From DASSJM01 sp036280655 (GTDB taxonomy: Bacteria; Actinomycetota; UBA4738; HRBIN12): a stretch of DNA of 64,000 bases. Shown here one piece after another: positions 48,304 to 59,282 of this stretch. Location: the NCBI GenBank assembly GCA_036280655.1, contig DASUQI010000007.1, forward strand, positions 29,117 to 93,116, in the 5' to 3' direction. The position numbers and the translations under genes were made by a program. The first letter of the stretch is position 1, and every line of letters starts with the position of its first letter. The notes beneath the pieces are model-generated. The model had not been told where the DNA came from, searched no databases, and saw nothing but the letters and a program-made list of their open reading frames with translations.

Positions 48304-49013
48304 GGCGCGACGCGCGCGAGCGCGCTCGAGAGCAACGAGGCGAACAGCGGCTGGCCGCCGGTCGCCCCGACGTCGGGATCCACGGCGTGTTCGGGATGCG
48401 GCATGAGCCCGACGACGTTGCCGGCCTCGTTGCGGATGCCGGCGATCGCGTTCGAGGCGCCGTTCGGGGTGTGCTCGTCGCCGAGCGCGCCGTCGTCACC
48501 GCAGTAGCGGAACACCACGAACCCCTCGCCCTCGATCCGGGCGAGCTGCTCGTCGGTGGCGACGAACCTGCCCTCGCCGTGCTTGACCGGTACCCGGAGC
48601 ACCTCGCCCGCGACGAGGTCGCCGGTGAGCGGCGAGATCGAGGTCTCGACGCGGATGTGGACCCAGCGGCACACGAACCGGAGCTGGCGGTTGCGCACCA
48701 GCGCGCCCGGGAGGAGCCCGGCCTCGCAGAGGATCTGGAACCCGTTGCAGATCCCGACCACCAGACCGCCGGCGTCCGCGAACGCCGCCACCTCCTCCAT
48801 CACCGGCGCGAAGCGGGCGATCGCGCCGCACCGGAGGTAGTCGCCATAGGAGAACCCGCCCGGCAGGATCACGGCGTCCACGCCGGCGAGGTCTCTGTCC
48901 GCGTGCCACAAGGGGACCCCTTCGCCGCCCATGAAGGCCACCGCGCGGAGCGCGTCGCGGTCGTCCAGCGAGCCGGGGAACGTCACGACCCCGATCCGCG
49001 GCAGCTCGCTCAC
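48300..49013 (-). CDS. purQ: Phosphoribosylformylglycinamidine synthase, glutaminase subunit
   Basis: This 237-residue class-I glutamine amidotransferase has VILPGGFSYGDYLR, the catalytic cysteine in VGICNGFQIL, and the His-Glu pair in MPHPEHAVD. It supplies ammonia to PurL. The GTG start overlaps the purS stop by 4 nt. Confidence 0.96.
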   Translation of the reverse strand: MSELPRIGVVTFPGSLDDRDALRAVAFMGGEGVPLWHADRDLAGVDAVILPGGFSYGDYLRCGAIARFAPVMEEVAAFADAGGLVVGICNGFQILCEAGLLPGALVRNRQLRFVCRWVHIRVETSISPLTGDLVAGEVLRVPVKHGEGRFVATDEQLARIEGEGFVVFRYCGDDGALGDEHTPNGASNAIAGIRNEAGNVVGLMPHPEHAVDPDVGATGGQPLFASLLSSALARVAP

Positions 49014-49269
49014 GCCCCGTTCCGTTCGCTGATGTCCACGACGTCGAACGTCTCGATCACCGGGTTCGACAGCAGGCGCTCGGCCATCCGGCGCACCTGG
49101 TCCTCGGCCGCGTCGGCGCCGTCCGCCTCGAGGTCGAGCTGGACGTAGCGGCCGACACGCACCCCCGAGACGTTCGTCCAGCCGAGCGCGGGCAGCGACC
49201 CCTCGACCGCCTTGCCCTGCGGGTCGAGGAGGCCATCCTTGAGGGAGACGACGATCTGCGCCCGGTACC

Positions 49270-49273
<4 letters not shown>
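49010..49273 (-). CDS. purS: Phosphoribosylformylglycinamidine synthase, PurS subunit
   Basis: The 87-residue protein begins VRYRAQIVVSLKDGLLDPQG and continues with GWTNVSGVRVGRYVQLDLE and RLLSNPVIETFDVV, the PurS pattern. It bridges PurQ and PurL. The GTG start at 49273 overlaps the purC stop by 4 nt (GTGA). Confidence 0.94.
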
Positions 49274-51482
<2,209 letters not shown>

Positions 51483-51507
51483 GACAGGGAGGCGGCCGAG
51501 CGGCCCG

Positions 51508-51981
51508 TCACAAGCGCAGGCCCTCCGCCAGGTCGTCCTTGAACCGCCACAGCCGCTTCTGCACGTCGGGGTCGGCGACGCCCACGATCTCGGCGGCCAG
51601 CACCGCCGCGTTCATCGCGGCGTCCACGCCGACGGTGGCGACGGGCACGCCCGACGGCATCTGCGCGGTGACGTACAGCGCCTGCTCGCCGCCCATCTGC
51701 TCGGTCGCGACGGGGACGCCGATCACGGGCACGATCGTGCGCGCGGCCACGGCCGCCGCGAGGTGCCCCGAGATGCCGGTCGTACAGAGCACGGCCTTCA
51801 GGCCGCGTTCGAACGCGGTCCGCGCGTACTCGTCCACGAGGTCGGGGTTGCGGGGTGACGACATCACGCGGACCTCGTGCGGGATCTCGAGCTTCTCCAG
51901 GATCGCGGCCGCCTGCTGCATCAGCGTCAGCTCGGCGGGGGACGCGGCCAGCACGCCGACGACGGGTGCCGGATCGCTCAT
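51508..51981 (-). CDS. purE: PurE-family protein (CAIR mutase homologue) lacking the catalytic histidine
   Basis: This 157-residue protein aligns over its full length with PurE, including EIPHEVRVMSS, ERGLKAV, VAARTIVPVIGVPV, QMPSGVPVATV and NAAVLAAEI. Key catalytic positions differ: the phosphate loop MGSxSD is AASPAE (residues 12-17), and the SAHRTP motif with the general-acid His45 of E. coli is SSPRNP with Pro43 at that place. His73 (ISGHLAA) is kept. The position between purD and purB points to AIR-to-CAIR conversion, but the active site is not that of class I or class II PurE. No purK is present. Function of this variant is uncertain. Confidence 0.85.
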   Translation of the reverse strand: MSDPAPVVGVLAASPAELTLMQQAAAILEKLEIPHEVRVMSSPRNPDLVDEYARTAFERGLKAVLCTTGISGHLAAAVAARTIVPVIGVPVATEQMGGEQALYVTAQMPSGVPVATVGVDAAMNAAVLAAEIVGVADPDVQKRLWRFKDDLAEGLRL

Positions 51982-53276
51982 GTCCCCTCCTCCTTCGCGG
52001 CAAGGGCCGCGATGTCCGTCCGGTGGTAGCGGCCCTCGAACCCCACGTGCGACGCGGCCTCGTACGCGCGGTCGCGAGCCTCGGCGAGCGAGCCACCGAC
52101 GGCGCTCACCGAGACGACCCGTCCGCCCGCGGTGACCACTCTACCCCGGCGCTCGGCCGTCCCGGAGTGGAAGACGGTGGCGCCCTCGACGGAGGCGGCC
52201 TCGCCGAGCCCCGCGATCTCGAACCCGGTCCGGTGATCGCCCGGATAGCCGCCCGAGGCGACGACGACCGTCACGCAGGCGAGCGCATCGAGCTCGATCG
52301 CGTCGTCCACGAGTGCCCCCTGGGCACACGCGAGGAGCCGTTCGGCCGGGTCCGTCGCGAGGAGCGGCATGAGCGCCTGGGTCTCCGGGTCGCCGAACCG
52401 GCAGTTGAACTCGAGGACCTTCGGGCCGTCCTCGGTGAGCATGAGCCCGGCGTACACGACCCCGCGGTACGGGATCCCGGCGGCCGCCATCGCCGCCACG
52501 GTCCGCTCGAGCACCTCGGCCCGGATGCGCTCGGCCGTCGACGCGTCCACGGACGGCACAGGCGAGAAGGCCCCCATCCCGCCGGTGTTGGGGCCGGTGT
52601 CGTCGTCGCCGATCCGCTTCGCGTCCTGCGCGAACCCGAGCGGCGCGACGCGGCGGCCGTCGGTCAGCGCGAACGCGGAAACCTCGGGCCCCTCGAGGCG
52701 CTCCTCGATCACGACGCTCGCCCCGGCCTCGCCGAACGCGCCGCGGCCCAGGGCGGCCTCGACCGCCTCGGCGGCCCCGTCGCGCGTCTCGGCGACGACG
52801 ACCCCCTTGCCGGCCGCGAGCCCGTCGGCCTTGACCACCGCCGGGCCGCCGAGCTCGTCGAGGAAGGAGAGGACCCCGCTCGGCCCCTCCTCCCAGTCCC
52901 TGCGCGTGAACGTCGCCGAGCGCGCCGCCGGAACGTCCGCGCGCAGCATCAGGTCCTTCGCGAACGCCTTCGAGCCCTCGAGCCGAGCCGCGGCGGCCGA
53001 CGGCCCGAACACCGCGACGCCGCTCGCCTCCATCTCGTCGGCGAGCCCGGCCACGAGCGGCGCCTCGGGCCCGACCACGACGAGATCCACGCGCTCCCGC
53101 CGGGCGAGCCCGATCAGCCCGTCGTGATCATCGGCCCGTACGTCCATGCATCGGGCCACCTGCGCGATCCCGGGGTTGCCCGGAGCCGCGACCACGTCGG
53201 TCACCGAGCGGTCCCGGCGCAGCCGCCATGCGAGCGCGTGCTCGCGCCCACCTCCCCCGACGACGAGGATCCTCAT
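51978..53276 (-). CDS. purD: Phosphoribosylamine-glycine ligase (GAR synthetase)
   Basis: This 432-residue ATP-grasp enzyme has the N-terminal RILVVGGGGREHALAWRL, KAFAKDLMLRADVPAA, VVKADGLAAGKGVVVA and the metal-binding EFNCRFGDPETQALMP. It condenses phosphoribosylamine with glycine. ATG 53276 overlaps the purA stop by 4 nt and the stop overlaps purE's start by 4 nt. Confidence 0.96.
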   Translation of the reverse strand: MRILVVGGGGREHALAWRLRRDRSVTDVVAAPGNPGIAQVARCMDVRADDHDGLIGLARRERVDLVVVGPEAPLVAGLADEMEASGVAVFGPSAAAARLEGSKAFAKDLMLRADVPAARSATFTRRDWEEGPSGVLSFLDELGGPAVVKADGLAAGKGVVVAETRDGAAEAVEAALGRGAFGEAGASVVIEERLEGPEVSAFALTDGRRVAPLGFAQDAKRIGDDDTGPNTGGMGAFSPVPSVDASTAERIRAEVLERTVAAMAAAGIPYRGVVYAGLMLTEDGPKVLEFNCRFGDPETQALMPLLATDPAERLLACAQGALVDDAIELDALACVTVVVASGGYPGDHRTGFEIAGLGEAASVEGATVFHSGTAERRGRVVTAGGRVVSVSAVGGSLAEARDRAYEAASHVGFEGRYHRTDIAALAAKEEGT

Positions 53277-54547
53277 CGCAGGGGGAGGCTCTGTTCCCGA
53301 CCGGGGCCGACCGAGACGACGCCGGCCGGGACGCCGACGAGGTCCTGCAACCGCTCGACGTACTTGCGCGCGGCGGCCGGGAGGTCGCCGAACGACGCGA
53401 CCGAGCCGATGTCCTCGGTCCAGCCCTCCACCTCCTCGTACACGGGCTCGGCCCGGTGGAACAGCGACTGGTGCGGGGGAACGTCTTCGAAAAGCTCGCC
53501 GTCGGCCCGGTACGCGGTGCAGACCCGCAGCGTCTCGAACCCGGACAGCACGTCGAGCTTGGTGAGGAACAGCTCGGTGAGGCCGTTCACCCGCGACGCG
53601 TAGCGCAGGAGCACGGCGTCGAACCATCCGCACCGCCGCTTGCGCCCGGTGACCGTCCCGAACTCATGGCCGCGCTCGCCCAGCCGCTCGCCCTCCGAGC
53701 CGACGTCCTCGGTCGGGAAGGGCCCCGCGCCGACGCGGGTCACGTACGCCTTCGTGATCCCGATCACGCGCTCCACCTCGCGCGGGCCGATCCCCGCCGA
53801 CGCGAGCGCGTAGCCGGCCACCGGGTTCGAGGACGTGACGAACGGATACGTCCCCTTGTCGAGATCGAGCATCGTGCCCTGCGCGCCCTCGAGGAGCACG
53901 TTCCGGCCCTCGCGAAGGGCGTCGTACAGGAGCTTCGATGTGTCGGCCACGTGCGGACGGAGGCGTTCGGCGTAGCGCAGGTAGTCCTCGACGATCGTGT
54001 CCGGGACGAGCGGCAGCCGGCCGTACACCTTCGTGAGGACCTGGTTCTTCTCCCACAGGACGACGTCGAGCTTCTCCCGCAGGATCTCCTCGTCGAACAG
54101 GTCCTGGATCCGGATGCCGATCCGCGCCGCCTTGTCCGCATACGCCGGCCCGATCCCCCGCTTCGTTGTCCCGAGCGCGTTCTTGCCGAGGAACCGCTCG
54201 GTCACGCGTTCGAGCTCGAGGTGGTAGGGCATGATCATGTGGCAGTTGCCGGAGACCACGAGCCGCGACGGGTCGACCCCCACGGCCGCGAGCCCGTCCA
54301 TCTCGTCGAGCAGGACCTTCGGGTCCACCACCACCCCGTCCGCGATCACTGAGGTGATGTGCGGATAGAGGATCCCGGAGGGGATCAGCTGGAGCTTGAG
54401 AGTGTGGCCCTCGGCCAGGATCGTATGGCCGGCGTTGTTCCCGCCCTGGTAACGGACGACGAGGTCCATCCCGTCGGCCAGGTAGTCGGTCGCCTTGCCC
54501 TTGCCCTCGTCCCCCCATTGGGTCCCGACGACGATGGAGGCGGGCAC
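53273..54547 (-). CDS. purA: Adenylosuccinate synthetase
   Basis: This 424-residue protein has VVGTQWGDEGKGKATDYLA (P-loop), YQGGNNAGHTI, GTTKRGIGPAYADKAAR and a C-terminal VGVPAGVVSVGPGREQ with the GTP-binding part. It uses GTP and aspartate to convert IMP to adenylosuccinate. It heads the ten-gene pur block; 9 nt separate it from the dodecin stop. Confidence 0.97.
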   Translation of the reverse strand: MPASIVVGTQWGDEGKGKATDYLADGMDLVVRYQGGNNAGHTILAEGHTLKLQLIPSGILYPHITSVIADGVVVDPKVLLDEMDGLAAVGVDPSRLVVSGNCHMIMPYHLELERVTERFLGKNALGTTKRGIGPAYADKAARIGIRIQDLFDEEILREKLDVVLWEKNQVLTKVYGRLPLVPDTIVEDYLRYAERLRPHVADTSKLLYDALREGRNVLLEGAQGTMLDLDKGTYPFVTSSNPVAGYALASAGIGPREVERVIGITKAYVTRVGAGPFPTEDVGSEGERLGERGHEFGTVTGRKRRCGWFDAVLLRYASRVNGLTELFLTKLDVLSGFETLRVCTAYRADGELFEDVPPHQSLFHRAEPVYEEVEGWTEDIGSVASFGDLPAAARKYVERLQDLVGVPAGVVSVGPGREQSLPLR

Positions 54548-54556
54548 GGCCGGCCG

Positions 54557-54760
54557 TCAGCGCTCGATGCGGAAGCTGATCCGGACCTGCGTGTGGTACT
54601 CGGAGATCGAGCCGTTGTTCACGACCGCGCTCGTCCCGAGGATGTCCATCGACTCGATCCCTCGGATCGTCTTGGCCGCCTCGCTGAGCGCCGAATGCGC
54701 GGCGTCGCGCCAGGACTCGGTCGAGACTCCCACCAGGTCGATCGTCTTGATGACCGCCAT
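54557..54760 (-). CDS. Dodecin (flavin-binding)
   Basis: The 67-residue protein has VIKTIDLVGVSTESWRDAAHSAL, with the aromatic residue that stacks on flavin, and STESW and TQVRISFRI typical of dodecin. Dodecins form dodecamers that store or sequester flavin (or coenzyme A). I chose ATG 54760 since GGGAGGG lies 7 nt before it; an ATG at 54766 sits too close to that site. It is 12 nt after the next upstream gene and 9 nt before purA, so it is probably in the same transcript. Confidence 0.9.
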   Translation of the reverse strand: MAVIKTIDLVGVSTESWRDAAHSALSEAAKTIRGIESMDILGTSAVVNNGSISEYHTQVRISFRIER

Positions 54761-54772
54761 CGCCATCCCTCC

Positions 54773-55675
54773 CTATCTCTCGTTGTAGACGTCGATGAAC
54801 CGCCGATAATTGGCCGCGATCTGCTTGGCCGCCTCCTCGCGCCCGAGGTTGCCGTCCACGAACCCCTTCAGCGGGTCCCACCAGATCGAACGGCCGATCG
54901 CGAACCCGATGTACCCCGGCACCCCGGACCCCATGCGGAGCCAGTGGTCGACGGCCTCGTCGTTCGCCCCCCGGCCAAGCACGACGCACGCGACGCCGTC
55001 GCGTCCGTCGCGTCGCGTGGTCGCCGAGATCGTCTCGCAGTCCTCGCGCGCGTCGATGCCCTCGATCTTCCAGATGTCCGGCTCGACCCCGGCGTCCTGG
55101 AGCTCGCGGATCGCGGTGTCCATGAGCTTCGGGCGCTCCCTCGAGTCCCACGCGTCCTCGCCACCCGCGGCGTCGATCTGTTCGGGCGTCGGGGGCACGA
55201 GCAGCTCGAACAGGAAGAGCCGGCCGCGCTCGTGCAACCAGGCGCCGAGGTGCCGGAGCCGGGCGGACTGGCGAACGTTCATGTCCTGGTTCGACTCGGG
55301 GTTGTAGCGCACCAGCACCTTGGAGAAGACCGGATCGAACGCCTCGATGTGCTCCCCGAATCCCTCGTCGTACTGGAAGTCGAACTCGTCCTGCCCGCTC
55401 TTCTCGACCGGCATCGCGAGCCGGAAGCCGGCGCCCTTCGCGTCCCGGGCGATATCAGCGCCGAACTGCTCGTCGACCAGGACGCCGGCCGATTCCGCGT
55501 CGACGCCCTCGTCGAGGGCGCTCCGCGCCCCCTCGTAGATCACCCGCTTCGCGTCGGAGATCCGGGCGGTCTCCTCCTCGTTCGGCTCCCCGGCCACGCC
55601 GAAGAACTTCTTCTGGAACGACCCGCGGTGATCGAACGCCAGGATGTACAGCGGTCTGTCGTACCCGAGCGCCAT
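54773..55675 (-). CDS. DUF2090/IolC-C-terminal-like TIM-barrel protein
   Basis: This 300-residue protein has ILAFDHRGSFQKK at the N-terminus, LVDEQFGADIARDAK, VEKSGQDEFDFQY and FLFELLVPPTPEQID, then WKIEGIDAREDCE and GYIGFAIGRSIWWDPL near the end. These match the DUF2090 family, related to the C-terminal part of IolC and to class-I-like sugar-phosphate aldolases; an aldolase on a 2-deoxy-5-keto-gluconate-type substrate is possible. The ATG has an AAAGGAG site 8 nt upstream. Confidence 0.78.
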   Translation of the reverse strand: MALGYDRPLYILAFDHRGSFQKKFFGVAGEPNEEETARISDAKRVIYEGARSALDEGVDAESAGVLVDEQFGADIARDAKGAGFRLAMPVEKSGQDEFDFQYDEGFGEHIEAFDPVFSKVLVRYNPESNQDMNVRQSARLRHLGAWLHERGRLFLFELLVPPTPEQIDAAGGEDAWDSRERPKLMDTAIRELQDAGVEPDIWKIEGIDAREDCETISATTRRDGRDGVACVVLGRGANDEAVDHWLRMGSGVPGYIGFAIGRSIWWDPLKGFVDGNLGREEAAKQIAANYRRFIDVYNER

Positions 55676-55691
55676 CGGCTCGCTCCTTTCG

Positions 55692-56336
55692 TCAGGGCTG
55701 CTCGAAGTCGTTCGTCGGCGTGAGGATCTCGACGGGGACGGGAGCCGCCTCCTTCTTGAACAGGGCCGAGTGCGACGGGGAGCACACCACGAAGCCGTAG
55801 TGCATCGGGACCGCGAGGTTCGGCTGCATCGCCTTCACGAGCCCGGCGGCCTCGCGGTAGTCCATCGTGTAGGTGCCGCCGATCGGCACCATCGCGACCT
55901 CGGTCCTCAGGGTCTCGAGCTCCGGCAGCGCGTCGGTGTCCCCCGCGTGATAGTAGGTGTGCCCGCCGAGCTCGATCACGTACCCGACCCAGTTGTTCTT
56001 CTGGGGGTGCATGTCGAGCCGTTCCTCGACGATGTTGTAGGCGGGAACCGTCTCGAACCGCACGCCCGCGATCTCGTGCGACTCGCCCGGGCCCACCGCG
56101 GTGACCGAACCCGTGAGCTCGTCCGCGATGTCCTTCGGCGCGACGATCGCCGTGCCGTCGTCCGTGAGCCGCTGGATCTCGTGCGGCTGGAAGTGGTCGT
56201 GATGGGCGTGCGTGAGGAAGATCACGTCCGCGGGCGGGTCGTCCGGCGACGTGCCCCACGGATCGATGTAGACGACGAGGTCGTCCTCCGCGTATCGGAA
56301 CGCCGCCTGACGGAACCAGGTAAACCGATCGAGCAT
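55692..56336 (-). CDS. Metallo-beta-lactamase-fold hydrolase (UPF0173-like)
   Basis: This 214-residue MBL protein has FLTHAHHDHFQPHEI (metal-binding HxHxDH), then YHAGDTDALPEL and VPMHYGFVV, all required for a two-metal site. Substrate unknown; family members act on various phosphodiesters, lactones or aminoacyl compounds. A GGAGG site precedes the ATG by 4 nt. It is the first gene of the run that continues through the purine genes and is divergent from the MFS gene. Confidence 0.86.
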   Translation of the reverse strand: MLDRFTWFRQAAFRYAEDDLVVYIDPWGTSPDDPPADVIFLTHAHHDHFQPHEIQRLTDDGTAIVAPKDIADELTGSVTAVGPGESHEIAGVRFETVPAYNIVEERLDMHPQKNNWVGYVIELGGHTYYHAGDTDALPELETLRTEVAMVPIGGTYTMDYREAAGLVKAMQPNLAVPMHYGFVVCSPSHSALFKKEAAPVPVEILTPTNDFEQP

Positions 56337-56383
56337 GCCGCCTCCTTCCGCCTGCCCCCGTCCCAGTAGTCTGGCACCTCATC

Positions 56384-57697
56384 GTGGAGATACGCGAGCC
56401 GACCGAGTCGCAGGGGGCCGTCCGGGCCTCCGCATCGCTGCTCCGACGAAACGCCGACTTCCGGCGCCTCTACTTCGCGTCCGTGATCTCGCTCGGTGGC
56501 GACTGGTTCCTGCTGATCGCGCTGCTCGGACAGGTCCTCGACCTCACGGAGCAGGGCCTGATGGTCGCGTTCGTCATCGCGGCGCAGGACCTCACGTACT
56601 TCCTCGCGTCCCCCGTCGCCGGGGTGCTCGTCGACCGGCTCGACCGGCGGCGGCTGATGATCGTCTGCGATCTCGCCCGGGCCGTGCTCGTGCTGGGCTT
56701 CCTCCTCGTCGGGAACGAGGACCAGATCTGGTTGCTCTTCGTCCTGCTCGCGGCGACGGCGTCCTTCGGCGCCGCGTTCGAACCAGCGGCATCGGCGGCG
56801 CTGCCGAACGTGGTCGACGAGCGCGACCTGTCCACCGCGAACGCCCTCTCCGGGTCGCTGTGGGGCACCATGCTCGCGGTCGGCGGGGCGCTTGGTGGCG
56901 TCGTGGCCGGCGTGTTCGGGCGCGACGTCGCGATCGTCGTCGACTCCGTGTCGTTCGTGCTCTCCGCGGTCCTGATCGTCCGCGTCCGTCGATCCTTCTC
57001 CGAGCGCCGACCGGCGCCGGAGCACCGCGCGAGCGTCCGCGAGGACACGGTCGAGACGCTCCGCTACGCGCGCCGCGATCACCGGGTCCTCGCGCTCCTC
57101 GCCGTCAAGTTCGGGTGGGGCATCGCGGGCGGCGTTCTCGTGCTGCTGCCCCTGCTCGCGATCGACCGGTTCGACTCGGGCGAGATCGGCCTCGGGATGC
57201 TGATGATGGCCCGAGGGGTCGGCGCGCTGATCGGCCCGTTCGTGGGTCGGGCCGTCGTCGGGCCGCAGGACCGGAAGCTGTTCGGCGCGATCGGGGGCGC
57301 CCTCGCGGTCTTCGGCATCGGGTACGCGATGCTCGGGCTCGCGCCGGCGCTCGTGTTCGCGATGGCGGCCGTCCTCGTCGCGCACGTCGGGGGCGGCGCC
57401 CAGTGGACGCTGTCGTCCTACGGCCTGCAGCGGATCGTGCCGGACCGGATCCGCGGCCGGATCTTCGCGTTCGACTTCATGCTCGTCACGCTGACGTTCG
57501 GCCTGTCGAGCATCCTCACCGGCTGGCTCGCCGACCTGTTCGGCCCGACAACGACCGCGCTCGTGATGGGATCGCTCGCGCTCGGGTGGGCGGTCGTCTG
57601 GACCTGGCTCACGACCGACGTGCGGCGCGCGACGATGCTCGAGGGGTGCGGGCCCGCGCCGGAGGCGATCCTCGCCGGCTCGGACGTGACCGCGTGA
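56384..57697 (+). CDS. Major facilitator superfamily transporter
   Basis: This 437-residue protein starts after a short cytosolic region with FRRLYFASVISLGGDWFLLIA, and shows about 12 hydrophobic helices with the MFS loop GVLVDRLDRRRLMIV between the second and third. It resembles DHA3-type exporters (enterobactin exporter EntS-like). Substrate cannot be told. The GTG start lies 11 nt behind TAGTCT. It ends 10 nt before the convergent LemA gene. Confidence 0.88.
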   Translation: MEIREPTESQGAVRASASLLRRNADFRRLYFASVISLGGDWFLLIALLGQVLDLTEQGLMVAFVIAAQDLTYFLASPVAGVLVDRLDRRRLMIVCDLARAVLVLGFLLVGNEDQIWLLFVLLAATASFGAAFEPAASAALPNVVDERDLSTANALSGSLWGTMLAVGGALGGVVAGVFGRDVAIVVDSVSFVLSAVLIVRVRRSFSERRPAPEHRASVREDTVETLRYARRDHRVLALLAVKFGWGIAGGVLVLLPLLAIDRFDSGEIGLGMLMMARGVGALIGPFVGRAVVGPQDRKLFGAIGGALAVFGIGYAMLGLAPALVFAMAAVLVAHVGGGAQWTLSSYGLQRIVPDRIRGRIFAFDFMLVTLTFGLSSILTGWLADLFGPTTTALVMGSLALGWAVVWTWLTTDVRRATMLEGCGPAPEAILAGSDVTA

Positions 57698-57707
57698 GCG
57701 TTCGGGC

Positions 57708-58403
57708 TTAGGACTCCGGCGTCCCGGGCGGCGGCGGCGGGGTCCCGCTCGGCTCGGGGGCCGCCGGTGGCGCCGGCGCCCCTGCCCCGCCCGCGGGCGG
57801 CACCTCCGGGCCGCCGAACGAGACGTTCGGCGCGCCCTCGCCGAAGGCCACCTGCGGCGCCCCGGCCTCACGCAGCGCGTCCTCGACCTCGAAGAACTCC
57901 TCCTCCTCGAAGTTGAAGATCGAGGCGATCACGACGGACGGGAACTGCTTCACCCGCTCGTTGTAGTCGCGGACGTTGGCGTTGTAGAAGCGGCGCGCGG
58001 TCTGCAGCCGGTCCTCGGTGTTCGCCAACTCGCTCTGCAGCGCGAGGAAGTTCTGGTTCGCCTTCAGGTCCGGGTAGGCCTCGGCCACGGCGAGCAGTTG
58101 GCGCAGGGCAGCTACGAGCGGTCCCTCGGCCGCGGCCTGCTCGGCCGGCGAGCCGGTTGCGGCGGTGGCGGCCGCGCGGGCCTTCGTGACGTTCTCGAAG
58201 ACCGCCCGCTCGTGCGAGGCGTAGCCGCGGACGGTCTCGACCAGGTTGGGGATCAAGTCGTACCGCCGGCGAAGCTCCGTGTCGATGTTCGCCCAGGCGT
58301 CCTTGATGAGCTGCCGCTGGGAGATGAAGCGGTTGTACGAGACGATCCCGAAGATCAAGACCAGCAGCAGGATGCCGCCGATGATCGCGAGGGTGATGCC
58401 CAC
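57708..58403 (-). CDS. LemA family protein
   Basis: The 231-residue protein has one N-terminal membrane helix (ITLAIIGGILLLVLIFGIV), then NRFISQRQLIKDAWANIDTELRRRYDLIPNLVETVRGY, the LemA core, and a helical domain with FNFEEEEFF. The C-terminal 45 residues are Pro/Gly/Ala-rich. It is membrane-anchored with the bulk outside or inside uncertain. The GTG start has a GGAAGGAAG site. Function unknown. Confidence 0.9.
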   Translation of the reverse strand: MGITLAIIGGILLLVLIFGIVSYNRFISQRQLIKDAWANIDTELRRRYDLIPNLVETVRGYASHERAVFENVTKARAAATAATGSPAEQAAAEGPLVAALRQLLAVAEAYPDLKANQNFLALQSELANTEDRLQTARRFYNANVRDYNERVKQFPSVVIASIFNFEEEEFFEVEDALREAGAPQVAFGEGAPNVSFGGPEVPPAGGAGAPAPPAAPEPSGTPPPPPGTPES

Positions 58404-58481
58404 GGCTTCCTTCCTCTCTGAGCGGTGTCCGGTCGAGGGGGAAGCCTAGCCCGTCGCGCCACGGACGACGAACCGAAACGC

Positions 58482-59249
58482 TCAGGCGGTTCCAGCTGCC
58501 TCGGGGTCGACGACCGCGTCGCCGGGCGCGCCCGTCTCGAGCCGCGAGCGAAGGTCGTAGAGCCTGCCGAGCACGTCCTGCACGGAGGGGGAGCTCGCCG
58601 ACTCGCCGTAGATAAGCAGGAGCTGGGCGCTCGCCTCGAACCCCCACTCCTCGCCTCCCTCGACCAGCCACTCTCCGGCCGCACCGTCGAGCAGGGTCCG
58701 GGCGAGGTCCGGGGCGTCGCAGCGGATGACGAACGCCGAGGCGGCGGCTCCGTGGTCGAGGTCCACCTCGCCCATCGGCGCATGGGCACCCAGGCCGAGC
58801 ACGAATGAGAGGGGCTCCGCGACGATCGGCGACCGGACGGGAGGGATCGCGACGATCGCGCAGGCGAACCGGCCACGGCGATCGGTGTCGCGGGCCGTCG
58901 GATCGATCACCGGGCCGGCCAGGGTGTAGCTGTACGTGAAGGCTTTCACCTCGACGCCCCGCCACGTGCCGCCGCGGACCTCTTCGATCCGGCCCTCCGT
59001 CCCGCGTCCGAACAGCGACAGGGGGAGCCCGAGCAGGCCGAAGGGATCCTCGGGCTCGAGCCGCAGACCGAGGGTCGCGGCCTCGCCGACCACCGCCTCG
59101 CGGCGCACCCGCGTCTTCAGCGTCCGGGTGACGACGAAGGCGCCGACGACGAAGGCGGCGAGCACGATGATCGGAGGAAGCATCCTGAGGAACAGGGCGC
59201 CGACGATCGCGCCCGCGGCGACGGCGGCGATCCGCGGCCAGCGGTCCAT
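58482..59249 (-). CDS. Membrane-anchored protein of unknown function
   Basis: The 255-residue product begins with two hydrophobic helices (about residues 7-43) and continues as a soluble domain with VVGEAATLGLRLEPEDPFGLL and WRGVEVKAFTYSYTL, then a C-terminal acidic stretch. No family is recognised; the first part resembles DUF3137-like proteins in layout. It lies between LemA and clpB on the same strand. The ATG is 7 nt behind GATAAC (59262-59257). Confidence 0.65.
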   Translation of the reverse strand: MDRWPRIAAVAAGAIVGALFLRMLPPIIVLAAFVVGAFVVTRTLKTRVRREAVVGEAATLGLRLEPEDPFGLLGLPLSLFGRGTEGRIEEVRGGTWRGVEVKAFTYSYTLAGPVIDPTARDTDRRGRFACAIVAIPPVRSPIVAEPLSFVLGLGAHAPMGEVDLDHGAAASAFVIRCDAPDLARTLLDGAAGEWLVEGGEEWGFEASAQLLLIYGESASSPSVQDVLGRLYDLRSRLETGAPGDAVVDPEAAGTA

Positions 59250-59256
59250 ACGTCCA

Positions 59257-59262
59257 GTTATC
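59257..59262 (-). promoter_or_regulatory. -10 hexamer of the gene at 58482-59249
   Basis: GATAAC, 7 nt before the ATG at 59249, in the short gap after clpB, so this gene need not be read through from the heat-shock operon. Confidence 0.4.
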
Positions 59263-59282
59263 GGACCGGGGGCGACGCCGGG

